Source: Rhizobium sp. SG_E_25_P2
GTDB taxonomy: Bacteria; Pseudomonadota; Alphaproteobacteria; Rhizobiales; Rhizobiaceae
Direction: 5' to 3'
NCBI RefSeq assembly: GCF_029892285.1
Contig: NZ_JARXVM010000008.1
Span: 167,157-231,156 of the forward strand
DNA length: 64,000 bases
This document shows positions 48,777-57,672 of this stretch, in pieces. The position numbers were made by a program, and so were the translations under genes. The first letter of the stretch is position 1. Every line of letters starts with the position of its first letter. The notes below the pieces were generated by a model. That model was not told the origin of the DNA. It saw only the letters and a program-made list of their open reading frames with translations, and made no database searches.

Positions 48777-49468
48777 GCGGCCTCGCTGTCCCCACGCGCA
48801 TAGAATGGCCGAAAACCTACCGAATCATCCGATCGATCTATCCGCCGATCAATCTTTTTGAGGATATCGCCGATCCGCATGACTGGGAGCTCCTTGTCGC
48901 GGTGGAGGCAAAAACCAACCCGCGGATCCGGCACGAGGTCGGCGACCTCGGGAAGGTGCCGGCGCATCGTCGCGTAACGGGGATCGGCGCCAGCTATGTG
49001 ATGGCCCCATTCGTCCATTGCTCGACAGCGCGCCCCGGACGCTTCACAGACGGGAGCTATGGCATTTACTATGCCGGCGAAAGCGAAGACGTCGCTCTGG
49101 CCGAAACGATCCATCATCATCAGCGCTTCATGCGTGCAACCTCTCAATCCCCGGGATGGACTTCGGACTTTCGGGTCCTGGTGGGTAGCATCGATCAAGT
49201 CCTTTATGACGTGAATGCCGTGCCTGACGTCCTGCATCCCGATGTTTACACCGCGTCGCATGTCGAGGGACGTGGGCTTCGGGCGCAGGGAAGCAACGGC
49301 CTCCTGTGGAACAGCGTCCGCATGACGGGTCAACGTTGTATTGGTGTCTTCTGGCCAGATGTCATCCCTATTCCCGTCCAGGGACGACACTACTGCTATC
49401 ACTGGGACGGTGCGCGGGTGGATTTCGTCCGTCAGTATGACACCGGGACGATCCTGGCCGTTACCTGA
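48770..49468 (+). CDS. RES-domain NAD+-degrading toxin
   Basis: A 232-residue toxin of the RES family, partner of the antitoxin just upstream. The start MVSGLAVPTRIEWPKTYRIIRSIYPPINLFEDIAD lies inside the antitoxin's last codons. The R-E-S features are visible: TYRIIRSIYPP, RFTDGSYGIYYAGESEDVALAETIHHHQRFM and QGSNGLLWNSVRMTGQRCIGVFWPD. Characterised members (MbcT, ParT) phosphorolyse or hydrolyse NAD+ or modify Prs. An intact active site is likely, so the pair should be functional. Confidence 0.9.
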   Translation: MVSGLAVPTRIEWPKTYRIIRSIYPPINLFEDIADPHDWELLVAVEAKTNPRIRHEVGDLGKVPAHRRVTGIGASYVMAPFVHCSTARPGRFTDGSYGIYYAGESEDVALAETIHHHQRFMRATSQSPGWTSDFRVLVGSIDQVLYDVNAVPDVLHPDVYTASHVEGRGLRAQGSNGLLWNSVRMTGQRCIGVFWPDVIPIPVQGRHYCYHWDGARVDFVRQYDTGTILAVT

Positions 49469-49585
49469 CTGGCGTGTGTCTCGCATATGGGGCATGCAGA
49501 CCATGAGGTTTCGACAGCCGATCCGTCAGGAGCCTCACGTCGAAGCGCCCACTGAGCTCTCTTGAACATAAATTGAAGGAAAGCT

Positions 49586-49609
49586 CGGGGCGCCGAACAC
49601 AGCGCCCCG
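49586..49609 (-). terminator. Hairpin after the Mn-catalase gene
   Basis: Perfect stem CGGGGCGC (49586-49593) and GCGCCCCG (49602-49609), eight bases beyond the catalase stop on the minus strand. The T tract is weak (AGCTTTCC). Confidence 0.5.
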
Positions 49610-49616
49610 TTCTCAG

Positions 49617-50543
49617 TTAGCGAGACTTTTTGTAAAGCTTCTCGGCGATCTCGAACATTTCCTCAGGCGCATAGTCGGGCGTAAAGGCCGAGGGAACGCC
49701 GACAAACTGATGGATCTTGCCGCCTTCCGGCATCCCGTCGACGACCTCAAGTTCGCCCGGCGGATCGCCCGGCAGCGCAACCTCGTCATTGCTCCAGATG
49801 CCGGCGATCTCCTTGTAGTCATTGGGGCTCCACGTATAGAGCCGGCGATGGGAGCCTTCATCCAGATATTTCTGGCATTCCGGGATCTTGTCGAGCGGGA
49901 TGTTGGGCGTGGGCAGGAATTTCTTGACGTCAACGCCGGTTATCTTTTGCAGGGCAAGCGCATAGGCATGCGCATGGACGGATCCGCGCACAAGCAGATA
50001 GCCGCAGACTTCGCGGCCGGTCGGATCGGTGACCGTTTCATAAACCCGGAGCTTGTGAAGGCGCGCGCCGCATTCGAGATGGAAGTTATGCAGAAGATCA
50101 ACGACGATATTGCCGGTCGTGGTGATGAAATCGTTGTTCCACGACGCTCCGTTGCTGTTGACCGGGGTCGCGCCGCCGCCATTTGAGAGGAAGGCGGCAG
50201 CCAGCCGAATGTCCTTCATGTCCTCGAAGGGCGCGCCGGAAATGTCCCCGCCATCGCCCGTGTCGCCGTCCGGAATTTCCGGCCCGTTGTTGAGCATGGC
50301 GACGCCGTTGCTGACGAGTTCCACATGGCCGAGTTCTTCGGCCGTGATGCTCGCCACGAGACTGTAGAACGGGCGCAGCTTTGATTTGGATCGAAAATTG
50401 AAGCTCTGGAACATGTAGTTTCCAAGCGTCGACATCTCGCCATATTTCCCGCCAAGCAGTTCCTGAAGCGCAGCGGCGGCATTCGGATCCGCGCGCTTCG
50501 GCGCAGGCAGCTCCGCCTGGAGCTGATCTATTCTCATGAACAT
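49617..50543 (-). CDS. Manganese-dependent catalase
   Basis: A 308-residue non-heme catalase that destroys hydrogen peroxide in the cytoplasm. The ferritin-like four-helix core has LQELLGGKYGEMSTLGNYMFQSFNF (first Glu ligand), FYSLVASITAEELGHVELVSNGVAM (the E..xxH di-manganese motif), VDLLHNFHLECGARLHKLRVYE and LVRGSVHAHAYALALQKITG (second Glu/His set). The C-terminal extension (LDEGSHRRLYTWSPNDYKEI) is typical for the family. It is alone and divergent from the RACo gene, so a shared promoter region of about 210 bases serves both. Protection of oxygen-sensitive corrinoid chemistry is a possible but unproven reason. Confidence 0.93.
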   Translation of the reverse strand: MFMRIDQLQAELPAPKRADPNAAAALQELLGGKYGEMSTLGNYMFQSFNFRSKSKLRPFYSLVASITAEELGHVELVSNGVAMLNNGPEIPDGDTGDGGDISGAPFEDMKDIRLAAAFLSNGGGATPVNSNGASWNNDFITTTGNIVVDLLHNFHLECGARLHKLRVYETVTDPTGREVCGYLLVRGSVHAHAYALALQKITGVDVKKFLPTPNIPLDKIPECQKYLDEGSHRRLYTWSPNDYKEIAGIWSNDEVALPGDPPGELEVVDGMPEGGKIHQFVGVPSAFTPDYAPEEMFEIAEKLYKKSR

Positions 50544-50753
50544 GGACGTCCCTTTCGGTTGGTGGCCCCGTCCAACTGCGCGCTCTCCCGATCGTTCCTC
50601 GCCATTTCAGAGTTTGCCTGCCGCGCCTGCGACCAATTTTCCGCCCGGTGATCTTTTCATGTCGGGAATAGACAACTATCACAGCGTCATCGCGGGCATC
50701 CTGCTTGCGTGCCAGATCCATCCCCGTCCCTTGAAGACGCCGGAAAGACAATC

Positions 50754-52793
50754 ATGACAGACGCATTCGAAAAAGATCCCCTCGTCCTCTTCATGCCCTC
50801 GGGCAAGCGCGGCCGGTTCCCGGTCGGAACGCCGGTTTTGGAGGCGGCGCGACAATTGGGGGTCTATGTCGAAAGCGTCTGCGGCGGACGCGCCACCTGC
50901 GGGCGCTGCCAGGTCGAGGTTCAGGAAGGCCATTTCGCCAAGCATGGCATTTCCTCATCCAACGATCACATCTCGCCCGTCGGTCCCAAGGAAGAACGCT
51001 ACGACCGTGTGCGCGGCCTGCCCGAAGGCCGCCGCCTGTCCTGCTCGGCCACCGTGCAGGGCGATCTCGTCATCGACGTGCCGCAGGACACGGTGGTCAA
51101 CGCCCAGGTGGTGCGCAAGGCAGCCTCTGATCGCGTCATCGAGCGTAACGCCGCAGTCCAGCTCTGTTATGTCGAGGTCGACGAGCCCGACATGCACAAG
51201 CCGCTCGGCGATCTCGACCGCATGAAGGTGATGCTTGAGAAGGATTGGGGCTGGAAGAATCTGCTGATCGCCAATCATCTCATTCCCGATGTCCAAAAGA
51301 TCTTGCGCAAGGGCGAATGGGGCGTGACCGCCGCCATCCACCGCGACATGGATTCCTCGCGCCCCTTCATCGTCAGCCTGTGGCCGGGCTTGAAGAACGA
51401 GGCTTACGGCATCGCCTGCGATATCGGCTCGACCACCATCGCCATGCATCTGGTGTCGCTGCTGTCGGGCCGCATCGTCGCCTCCTCAGGCGCCTCCAAT
51501 CCGCAGATCCGGTTTGGCGAGGATCTGATGAGCCGCGTCTCCTATGTGATGATGAATCCCGACGGACGCGAAGCCATGACCAAGGCCGTCCGCGAAGCCA
51601 TCAACGATCTGATCGGCAAAGTCTGCGCCGAGGGCGAGGTCGATCGCCACGACATTCTCGATTGCGTCTTCGTCGCCAATCCGATCATGCATCACCTGTT
51701 TCTCGGCATCGACCCGACCGAGCTCGGCCAGGCGCCGTTTGCGCTGGCCGTTTCCGGCGCGCTGCAATATTGGGCCCACGAGATCGATCTCGATATCAAC
51801 CGGGGCGCCCGCGTCTATATGCTGCCCTGCATCGCCGGCCATGTCGGCGCCGACGCCGCCGGCGCGACCCTGTCGGAAGGCCCCTACCGCCAGGACAAGA
51901 TGATGCTGCTGGTCGATGTCGGCACCAATGCCGAAATCATCCTCGGCAATCGCGAGCGGGTCGTCGCAGCCTCCTCCCCCACCGGCCCGGCCTTCGAGGG
52001 CGCGGAAATCTCCGGCGGCCAGCGCGCCGCCCCCGGCGCGATTGAGCGCGTCCGCATCGATCCCGTGACGCTCGAGCCGAAATACCGCGTCATCGGCATC
52101 GAGAAATGGTCCGATGAAGAGGGCTTTGAGGAAGAGGCCGCCAAGATCGGCGTCACCGGCATTTGCGGCTCGGCCATCATCGAGGTCGTGGCTGAAATGT
52201 ATCTCGCCGGCGTCATCTCGGAAGATGGCGTGGTCGATGGCGCAATGGCCGAGAAAAGCCCGCGCATCATCGCCAACAACCGCACCTTCTCCTATCTGCT
52301 GCGCGACGGCGAGCCCCGCATCACCGTGACGCAGAATGACATCCGCGCCATCCAGCTCGCCAAGGCCGCCCTTTACGCTGGCATCAAGCTGTTGATGGAG
52401 AAGCAGGGCGTCGACAAAGTCGACACCATCCGCTTTGCCGGCGCCTTCGGCTCGTTCATCGATCCGAAATACGCCATGGTGCTGGGCCTGATCCCCGATT
52501 GCGATCTTGCCGAAGTCAAGGCTGTCGGCAACGCCGCTGGCACCGGCGCGCTGATGGCGCTGCTCAACCGCGACCATCGCCGCGAAATCGAGCAGACGGT
52601 CACCCGCATCGACAAGATCGAGACCGCGCTCGAGCCGCACTTCCAGCAGCTGTTCATCGACGCCATGGCCATGCCCAACAAGGTCGATCCCTTCCCGGAA
52701 CTCTCCAAGGTGGTGACCTTGCCCGAGAAGAAGGCCGTCAATCAGGATGGCGGCGAGGATGGCGGCCGCCGCAGACGCCGCAGCCGGGGCTGA
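50754..52793 (+). CDS. RACo-type reductive activator of corrinoid proteins (ASKHA ferredoxin)
   Basis: A 679-residue ATP-dependent activator that reduces inactive Co(II) corrinoid to Co(I). The N-terminal 2Fe-2S ferredoxin domain has Cys43, Cys49, Cys52 and Cys97 (SVCGGRATCGRC and RLSCSA). A linker follows, then the ASKHA actin-like core with GIACDIGSTTIAMHLVSLLSG (phosphate 1), ILDCVFVANPIMHHLFLGIDP, LLVDVGTNAEIILGN (phosphate 2) and FAGAFGSFIDPKYAMVLGLIPD. The last residues, GGEDGGRRRRRSRG, form an Arg-rich tail. The start at 50754 follows GGAAAG. It should serve the corrinoid protein encoded at 43.4 kb; the electron source could be the 4Fe-4S protein near mttB. Confidence 0.93.
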   Translation: MTDAFEKDPLVLFMPSGKRGRFPVGTPVLEAARQLGVYVESVCGGRATCGRCQVEVQEGHFAKHGISSSNDHISPVGPKEERYDRVRGLPEGRRLSCSATVQGDLVIDVPQDTVVNAQVVRKAASDRVIERNAAVQLCYVEVDEPDMHKPLGDLDRMKVMLEKDWGWKNLLIANHLIPDVQKILRKGEWGVTAAIHRDMDSSRPFIVSLWPGLKNEAYGIACDIGSTTIAMHLVSLLSGRIVASSGASNPQIRFGEDLMSRVSYVMMNPDGREAMTKAVREAINDLIGKVCAEGEVDRHDILDCVFVANPIMHHLFLGIDPTELGQAPFALAVSGALQYWAHEIDLDINRGARVYMLPCIAGHVGADAAGATLSEGPYRQDKMMLLVDVGTNAEIILGNRERVVAASSPTGPAFEGAEISGGQRAAPGAIERVRIDPVTLEPKYRVIGIEKWSDEEGFEEEAAKIGVTGICGSAIIEVVAEMYLAGVISEDGVVDGAMAEKSPRIIANNRTFSYLLRDGEPRITVTQNDIRAIQLAKAALYAGIKLLMEKQGVDKVDTIRFAGAFGSFIDPKYAMVLGLIPDCDLAEVKAVGNAAGTGALMALLNRDHRREIEQTVTRIDKIETALEPHFQQLFIDAMAMPNKVDPFPELSKVVTLPEKKAVNQDGGEDGGRRRRRSRG

Positions 52794-53046
52794 CGACGCG
52801 GTGCGGCCAGATGCAGGCTAGGCCGGCGCCACACGGCGGCTCCACCGTGCTGGCGGCGGCCTGGCGCAGGCCATGCTTTCGATGATCAAGCGAAGAGGGG
52901 TTCCCCTTTAGACACGACTGTCGGGAACCGCATAATGCATTGTCAGCGATACTCGGCGCCACCGCTTATGGCTGCGGGCAGAACAAGGTCGAGCTGCGGC
53001 CGTGCAATCAAAAGGCGACGTGGCGCCCTAAGAGCGGCGCGGCAAA

Positions 53047-53901
53047 TCATTTGACCTGAATGTGAATATGATCGTCGTGGCGAGCAGCGCGGCAGCCCTG
53101 AAAGCGGATCGCGCCGCCCTCCACTCCAAGCGCTTTCTTGAGGTGCGGCTCGACAAAGACCTTCTCCAAACCGAACCGTTCGACGCCCTCGGTGGTTAGC
53201 CATTCGAGACTGAAGGCCGTGCGCTTTTCCTCAATATGGTAGGCGGGAAAGAACGGTTGGAGCCAATCGAAATTCCATCGCGTGGTCAGGATGTCGCGCC
53301 GTCCGTCACAAGGCTGCTCGTCGTCCGAAGACGGCTGCTCGAACGCGAAGTAGCCGATAGGCGATCGTGTCGCCCGGTTGACGAAGTTGCCGCTGGAATC
53401 CTTGTAAAAGAAGGCAATATCGAGTTTGCGTCCATCCGCATGGGAAAGATGCGGCAGCAACGGAAACCCGTCCCAAAAGGGGAAGTTGCCGTCCAGCACG
53501 ACTGTGGTTGTGCCGGGAAACCGTTGGTCTACTTGATCAGCGAGCGCCGAAACCAGAGTGAGCATGGAAGGCGTCACATAGTTGCGGTTCAGCATGCAAT
53601 ACATCGCCGACCGCACCGCGACATTGCCTGCGCCGTCCCCAAGGCACGAAATAGGAACCCGCCCGAAACTCGGCGCGATGATATTGGCTGAAACCGTGGC
53701 GACTGCATAAAAGGCAATAAAGACGGAAAATTTGGCGAACCAGCTCCGCATCCTCATCCGCGATGCAGCGATTGACGACATCAGATACGCCAATCCTCCA
53801 ATCTGCGTCAAAGCAGTCAGCAAGATGAAAATGAAAAACTGGCAAAAGCGGCGGAGCCAATTCATCGACCCGAATAACCCTGACCGTTTTAAAAATCGCA
53901 T
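53047..53901 (-). CDS. Membrane-anchored LAS-type metallopeptidase-like protein
   Basis: A 284-residue protein. Two N-terminal membrane helices (FFIFILLTALTQIGGLAYLMSS and FSVFIAFYAVATVSANIIA) place the rest in the periplasm. There, LPHLSHADGRKLDIAFFYKD and the C-terminal CRAARHDDHIHIQVK show the H...D...HxH zinc-site pattern of LAS enzymes (MepA, VanX/VanY, D,D-peptidases), which cut peptidoglycan peptides or D-Ala-D-Ala. The overall sequence is divergent and I do not recognise a named family. No linked genes suggest a specific role. Confidence 0.65.
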   Translation of the reverse strand: MRFLKRSGLFGSMNWLRRFCQFFIFILLTALTQIGGLAYLMSSIAASRMRMRSWFAKFSVFIAFYAVATVSANIIAPSFGRVPISCLGDGAGNVAVRSAMYCMLNRNYVTPSMLTLVSALADQVDQRFPGTTTVVLDGNFPFWDGFPLLPHLSHADGRKLDIAFFYKDSSGNFVNRATRSPIGYFAFEQPSSDDEQPCDGRRDILTTRWNFDWLQPFFPAYHIEEKRTAFSLEWLTTEGVERFGLEKVFVEPHLKKALGVEGGAIRFQGCRAARHDDHIHIQVK

Positions 53902-54264
53902 TTACGAGCCCAACCGCGCAATAGCGGTATACGCTTTCCTGAATATTCCAGAAGTCGACATGCGAGCGCGGCGCCTTTTAATGGCAAAGCGGGACGGCCA
54001 GCGTGGTCTCGCGGCAGCCGCCTGACGTCAATCAGCAGCCCGACCCCGTTCTAAAGATAACGGCGGTCGCATCCCGGGCGCCTTGTGACAGACGGATGCG
54101 GTCTCGTCCAGCATGAATTGCGCGCGTTCTTGCAATCACCGTTGAGATCTCCAACGCCAGCGCAGCGCAAAGCCGCCGGGCAACGCTCCGAACGCGGCTA
54201 TCGCTGAACGACGAACTCCCCGACCGACGCCGGGGAGCCCTGATATCCAGATTGCGCCCGAGCT
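53902..54264. other. Gap without a supported gene
   Basis: About 360 bases between the peptidase-like gene start and the end of the RTX gene on the same strand. An imperfect hairpin (CTCCCCG ... CGGGGAG, 54217-54238) precedes the RTX stop on the plus strand and could be its terminator, though no T run follows. Nothing else was recognised. Confidence 0.4.
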
Positions 54265-56337
54265 TTAGAGCAGCAGGATGTCGTTGAAGTCGAAGCCCTG
54301 CAGCTTCTTGCCGATGAAGGCGATCGCATCGGCGGCGTCGCCGCCCTTGCCGTCGTCGTCATAAGACAGGATGCCGGTCTTGGAATTGTAGATGATGGCG
54401 GCCTCGTCGGCGATTTTGGCTGCGGAGCCCGCAACGAAATCGGACGCGACCAGATGGCCGGAGGTGCGGGCGAGCCCGGTGAACACCGAGCGATCGAGCG
54501 CGACGGCGTCATTGCCGTCGAAATCCAGCACCCGGTCGGAATTGTCGACCCCATAGGCGGCGAAGTGGAACACATCGCTGCCGCCTTCGCCATAGAGCTT
54601 GTCATTGCCGAGGCCCGCATGGATGTCGTTCGAGCCGCTGCTGCCGCGCAGCGCATTGTCGAGATCATTGTCGAAGATGTCGACAGCGACCTTGCCCTGC
54701 AGATCGACATTCTCGACATTGGCGTAATCGTCGAGATTGATGGTGAGTTTGGTGATGATCGTGTCGACGCCGGCGCCGCTGTCTTCGAGGATGACGTCGC
54801 CATCGGCATTGGTCAACTGATAGGTGTCGTTGCCGGCGCCGCCTTGCAACGTGTCGTCGCCGAGACCGCCATTCAGCGTATCCTTGCCTTCTCCGCCGAG
54901 AAGCGCGTCATTGTCAGCGCCGCCGAAAATGGTGTCCGCGCCCGCGCCGCCCTGAAGCGTGTCAGCGCTGGCCGAGCCGGTCAGCGTGTCGGCCAGTGTC
55001 CCGCCCACGACGATCTCGAAGCCCGAAATCGCATCGATCGCGGTTGCCGCGCCCGTGGCGAGATTGACTGTCACTGCGCCCGTGTAGCCGCTATAGTCGA
55101 GAGTGTCAGCGCCGTCGCCGCCGGTGACGCTTCCTTCGACCAGAGCATGATCACCGGTCATAGCAAACAGATTGTCGCCTGCGCCGAAGATCACCGCCAT
55201 GCCATTGCCGCCGGTGATCGTGCCGGAATTGCTGATCGTGTCGTCGAGATCGCTGATGATCTGGATGCCGGTATCCTCGACGCCGGTGATCGAACCTTCG
55301 TTGACGATTTCGGTGAGGTAGAAGGCGTTGCCCTTGGAACTGTCGTCGATCAGGATGCCGAGGCCGAGACCGCTGATCGTCGCGCCTTCATAATTGGTGA
55401 TGGAGCCGCCGCCGGCCGCAATGCCTTCGGACGTGTTCTCATAGCCATCCGAACCATTGCCATTCGCGCCCAGGCCCTGAATCACCCCATAATTGAGGAT
55501 CGTCGCCTGAAAGTCGATGTCGACGCCATCGCCGTCGCCGTCATCGATTCCATCGGCGACTTCCCCTTCGGGGCCGTTGATGTCGACGCCTGCGGTGAAA
55601 TTGCCGCTGATCACCCCATGATTGGTGACGGTGGCCGAACCGTCCGAACCCACGCCCGAACCGTTGCTGCCGGTGATTTCGGCGCCTTCGGCATTGTCGA
55701 CGGTGATCACGGTGTCTTCATCGGCATTGACGCCGTGGCGGTCGCCAAGGATGACGCCGGCCAGATTGTTGACCGAGCCGGACGAGCCTTCCTCGAACTG
55801 GACGCCATCGGCGTTTTCGATCAGATCGTCGCCGCTGCCGCCATAGATCGTGCCGGAATTGTCGATGTCGCCGACGCCGCCGATGCGGACGCCGTCATTG
55901 ACTGCGCCGAGAATATTGCCGCTGTTGACGATGGCGGCGATGAAATCCGTAGTCCCGCCCGCGAAATCGATCGCCTGGCCGCTGGCGGATTCGATATCGC
56001 CGGTGTTGGTGATGGTCACCTGCCCCGCTGTCACCGCGCCGGACTGGATCTGGATCGCGTCGTCATCGCTTTCAATCTGGCCATTGTTTTCGATCGTGGC
56101 GACGAGCGTCGCGCCGACCGATGACTCGAAGCGGATGGCGCGGCCTTCGTCCGCAGTGTTCTCGATCAGCCCGTTATTGACGATCGACGCGCCGTCGGTC
56201 GCGCCGTTGAAGCGCACGGTCTGCGAACTTTCGGAGACGCTGAACACGCCGCCGGCATCGACAGTCAAAATGTCTTCTCCTGACATGCTGAGGCGAGCGG
56301 CAAGGGTCGTGGAGGCGGCAACAGTGGTGGTGGTCAT
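54265..56337 (-). CDS. Secreted beta-helix/RTX protein
   Basis: A 690-residue acidic protein from the ATG at 56337 (MTTTTVAASTTLAARLSMSGEDIL). Residues about 20-430 are short repeats such as VTITNTGDIESASGQAIDF, GDIDNSGTIYGGSGDDLIEN and YLTEIVNEGSITGVEDTGI, a right-handed parallel beta-helix as in adhesins. Then an SGFEIVVGG linker leads into RTX nonapeptides (LQGGAGADTIFGGADNDALLGGEGKDTLNGG), a DFDGNDAVALDRSVF-type domain and the terminal FDFNDILLL, all as expected for type I secretion. It is probably a surface or matrix adhesin. No ABC/HlyD secretion genes are in the window. Confidence 0.88.
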   Translation of the reverse strand: MTTTTVAASTTLAARLSMSGEDILTVDAGGVFSVSESSQTVRFNGATDGASIVNNGLIENTADEGRAIRFESSVGATLVATIENNGQIESDDDAIQIQSGAVTAGQVTITNTGDIESASGQAIDFAGGTTDFIAAIVNSGNILGAVNDGVRIGGVGDIDNSGTIYGGSGDDLIENADGVQFEEGSSGSVNNLAGVILGDRHGVNADEDTVITVDNAEGAEITGSNGSGVGSDGSATVTNHGVISGNFTAGVDINGPEGEVADGIDDGDGDGVDIDFQATILNYGVIQGLGANGNGSDGYENTSEGIAAGGGSITNYEGATISGLGLGILIDDSSKGNAFYLTEIVNEGSITGVEDTGIQIISDLDDTISNSGTITGGNGMAVIFGAGDNLFAMTGDHALVEGSVTGGDGADTLDYSGYTGAVTVNLATGAATAIDAISGFEIVVGGTLADTLTGSASADTLQGGAGADTIFGGADNDALLGGEGKDTLNGGLGDDTLQGGAGNDTYQLTNADGDVILEDSGAGVDTIITKLTINLDDYANVENVDLQGKVAVDIFDNDLDNALRGSSGSNDIHAGLGNDKLYGEGGSDVFHFAAYGVDNSDRVLDFDGNDAVALDRSVFTGLARTSGHLVASDFVAGSAAKIADEAAIIYNSKTGILSYDDDGKGGDAADAIAFIGKKLQGFDFNDILLL

Positions 56338-56486
56338 CGTATACCTATATGTTAAGCAAGGGTTAACTAGGGAAACGATGGTGATGTAGGCAGACTGGAT
56401 GACAGCTTGATGACTATCAGCGTCGCGGAACTGTCCAAACATGAACGCCGCGCGGACTCATGGAGCCGATTGCGACGCGGCCCTGC

Positions 56487-57401
56487 TCAGGCCGCGGCGG
56501 CCGTTGCTCTTTCCACGCCGCGATTTGCGAGCGTCATCCGGATATAGTCGGCGACGGCCTTGACCGGCGCCGATGGCTCCTCGCCCACCGCCAGCCCGAT
56601 ATCGTAATGGCCCATATTCGGAAGCCCCTCCGCCTCGCCGAGCACGGTCATGTCGCTCTGCACCATGAAGCGCGCAAGCGGCGCGATGGCGAGATCGGCC
56701 TGAATGGCGGCGAGTTGCCCCATGTGATGGCCGCAGAAATAGGCGACGCGGAAGTGCCGACCGGAACGGGTCAATTCCTCGATGGCGCGCTTGCGCCAGA
56801 TGCAGCCCTCATCCCACACCGACAAAGGCAGCGGCTCGCGCAGATGCGCCTGGCCGTTCTTCTTGCCAACCCAGACCAGTTGCTCGGTCATCACCCGCTC
56901 GGCGGGATTGGGCGAAATGCTCGGGTCGAGAAAATTGAACAGCGTCAGATCCAGCTTGCCTTCCGCCACCGCCCGTTTCAGCGGTACAGAATTGTCGATC
57001 ATGACGTCGACGGCGAGCGACGGAAACATTTCCGCGAAATGACGCAGGACCGCCGGCAGCATCAATGTGCCGATGTCGTCCGGCGAACCAAGCCGAACCA
57101 CGCCCGCCATATCAGGCGTGACAAAACGCGACACGACTTCGTTGTTCATCGCCAGCATCCGCCTGGCGTAGCCGAGCAGGATCTCGCCGTTATGGGTGAG
57201 CGACACCGAACGCGCGTCACGACGAAACAGGCTGACGGCGAGTTGTTCTTCCAGCTTCTTGATTTGCATGGACACGGCCGATGGCGTCCGAAACACCCGT
57301 TCGGCGGCGGTGGTGAAATTGCCGGTGTCGGCGATCGCCACGAAGGTCTTGAGAATATCGAGTTCGAGCGTGGGAAGGCTGGAGGCGATCGGCGAGACCA
57401 T
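56487..57401 (-). CDS. LysR-family regulator
   Basis: A 304-residue transcription factor. The winged helix-turn-helix is LELDILKTFVAIADTGNFTTAAERVFRTPSAVSMQIKKLEEQLAVSLFRRD (residues 11-61), followed by the usual periplasmic-binding-type effector domain (VRLGSPDDIGTLMLPAVLRHFAEMFP...). It is divergent from an aldehyde dehydrogenase gene with 271 bases between, and its own target is probably that gene. The inducer is unknown. Confidence 0.92.
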   Translation of the reverse strand: MVSPIASSLPTLELDILKTFVAIADTGNFTTAAERVFRTPSAVSMQIKKLEEQLAVSLFRRDARSVSLTHNGEILLGYARRMLAMNNEVVSRFVTPDMAGVVRLGSPDDIGTLMLPAVLRHFAEMFPSLAVDVMIDNSVPLKRAVAEGKLDLTLFNFLDPSISPNPAERVMTEQLVWVGKKNGQAHLREPLPLSVWDEGCIWRKRAIEELTRSGRHFRVAYFCGHHMGQLAAIQADLAIAPLARFMVQSDMTVLGEAEGLPNMGHYDIGLAVGEEPSAPVKAVADYIRMTLANRGVERATAAAA

Positions 57402-57672
57402 CGGTTTAATCCTTCAGAAAACCTGACAAATGAAGTCGCTTCATCGCGTTTCATTGAACCTGAAATCCGGGTTTTCGTCAATCCCTTGTTGGATCCCCCA
57501 TCTTGACGGCGGCGAAATTGGCTGAGCAATTCCCCATAGCGGCGATTTTTCCGCGACGGCGCCCGCCGGCATTGACGAAACCCGCCTTTGCCGCGCAAAT
57601 ACTGACACATGATCAGATTTTGAACCATGCGCCGCAGAGGATCGACGCAATTGAGAACCGGGAGGAGACGAC

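Noticed and set aside
54454..56124. Plus-strand open frame of over 550 codons
   Set aside because: It lies opposite the RTX gene; its repetitive Ala/Ile/Asp composition mirrors the repeats on the coding strand.
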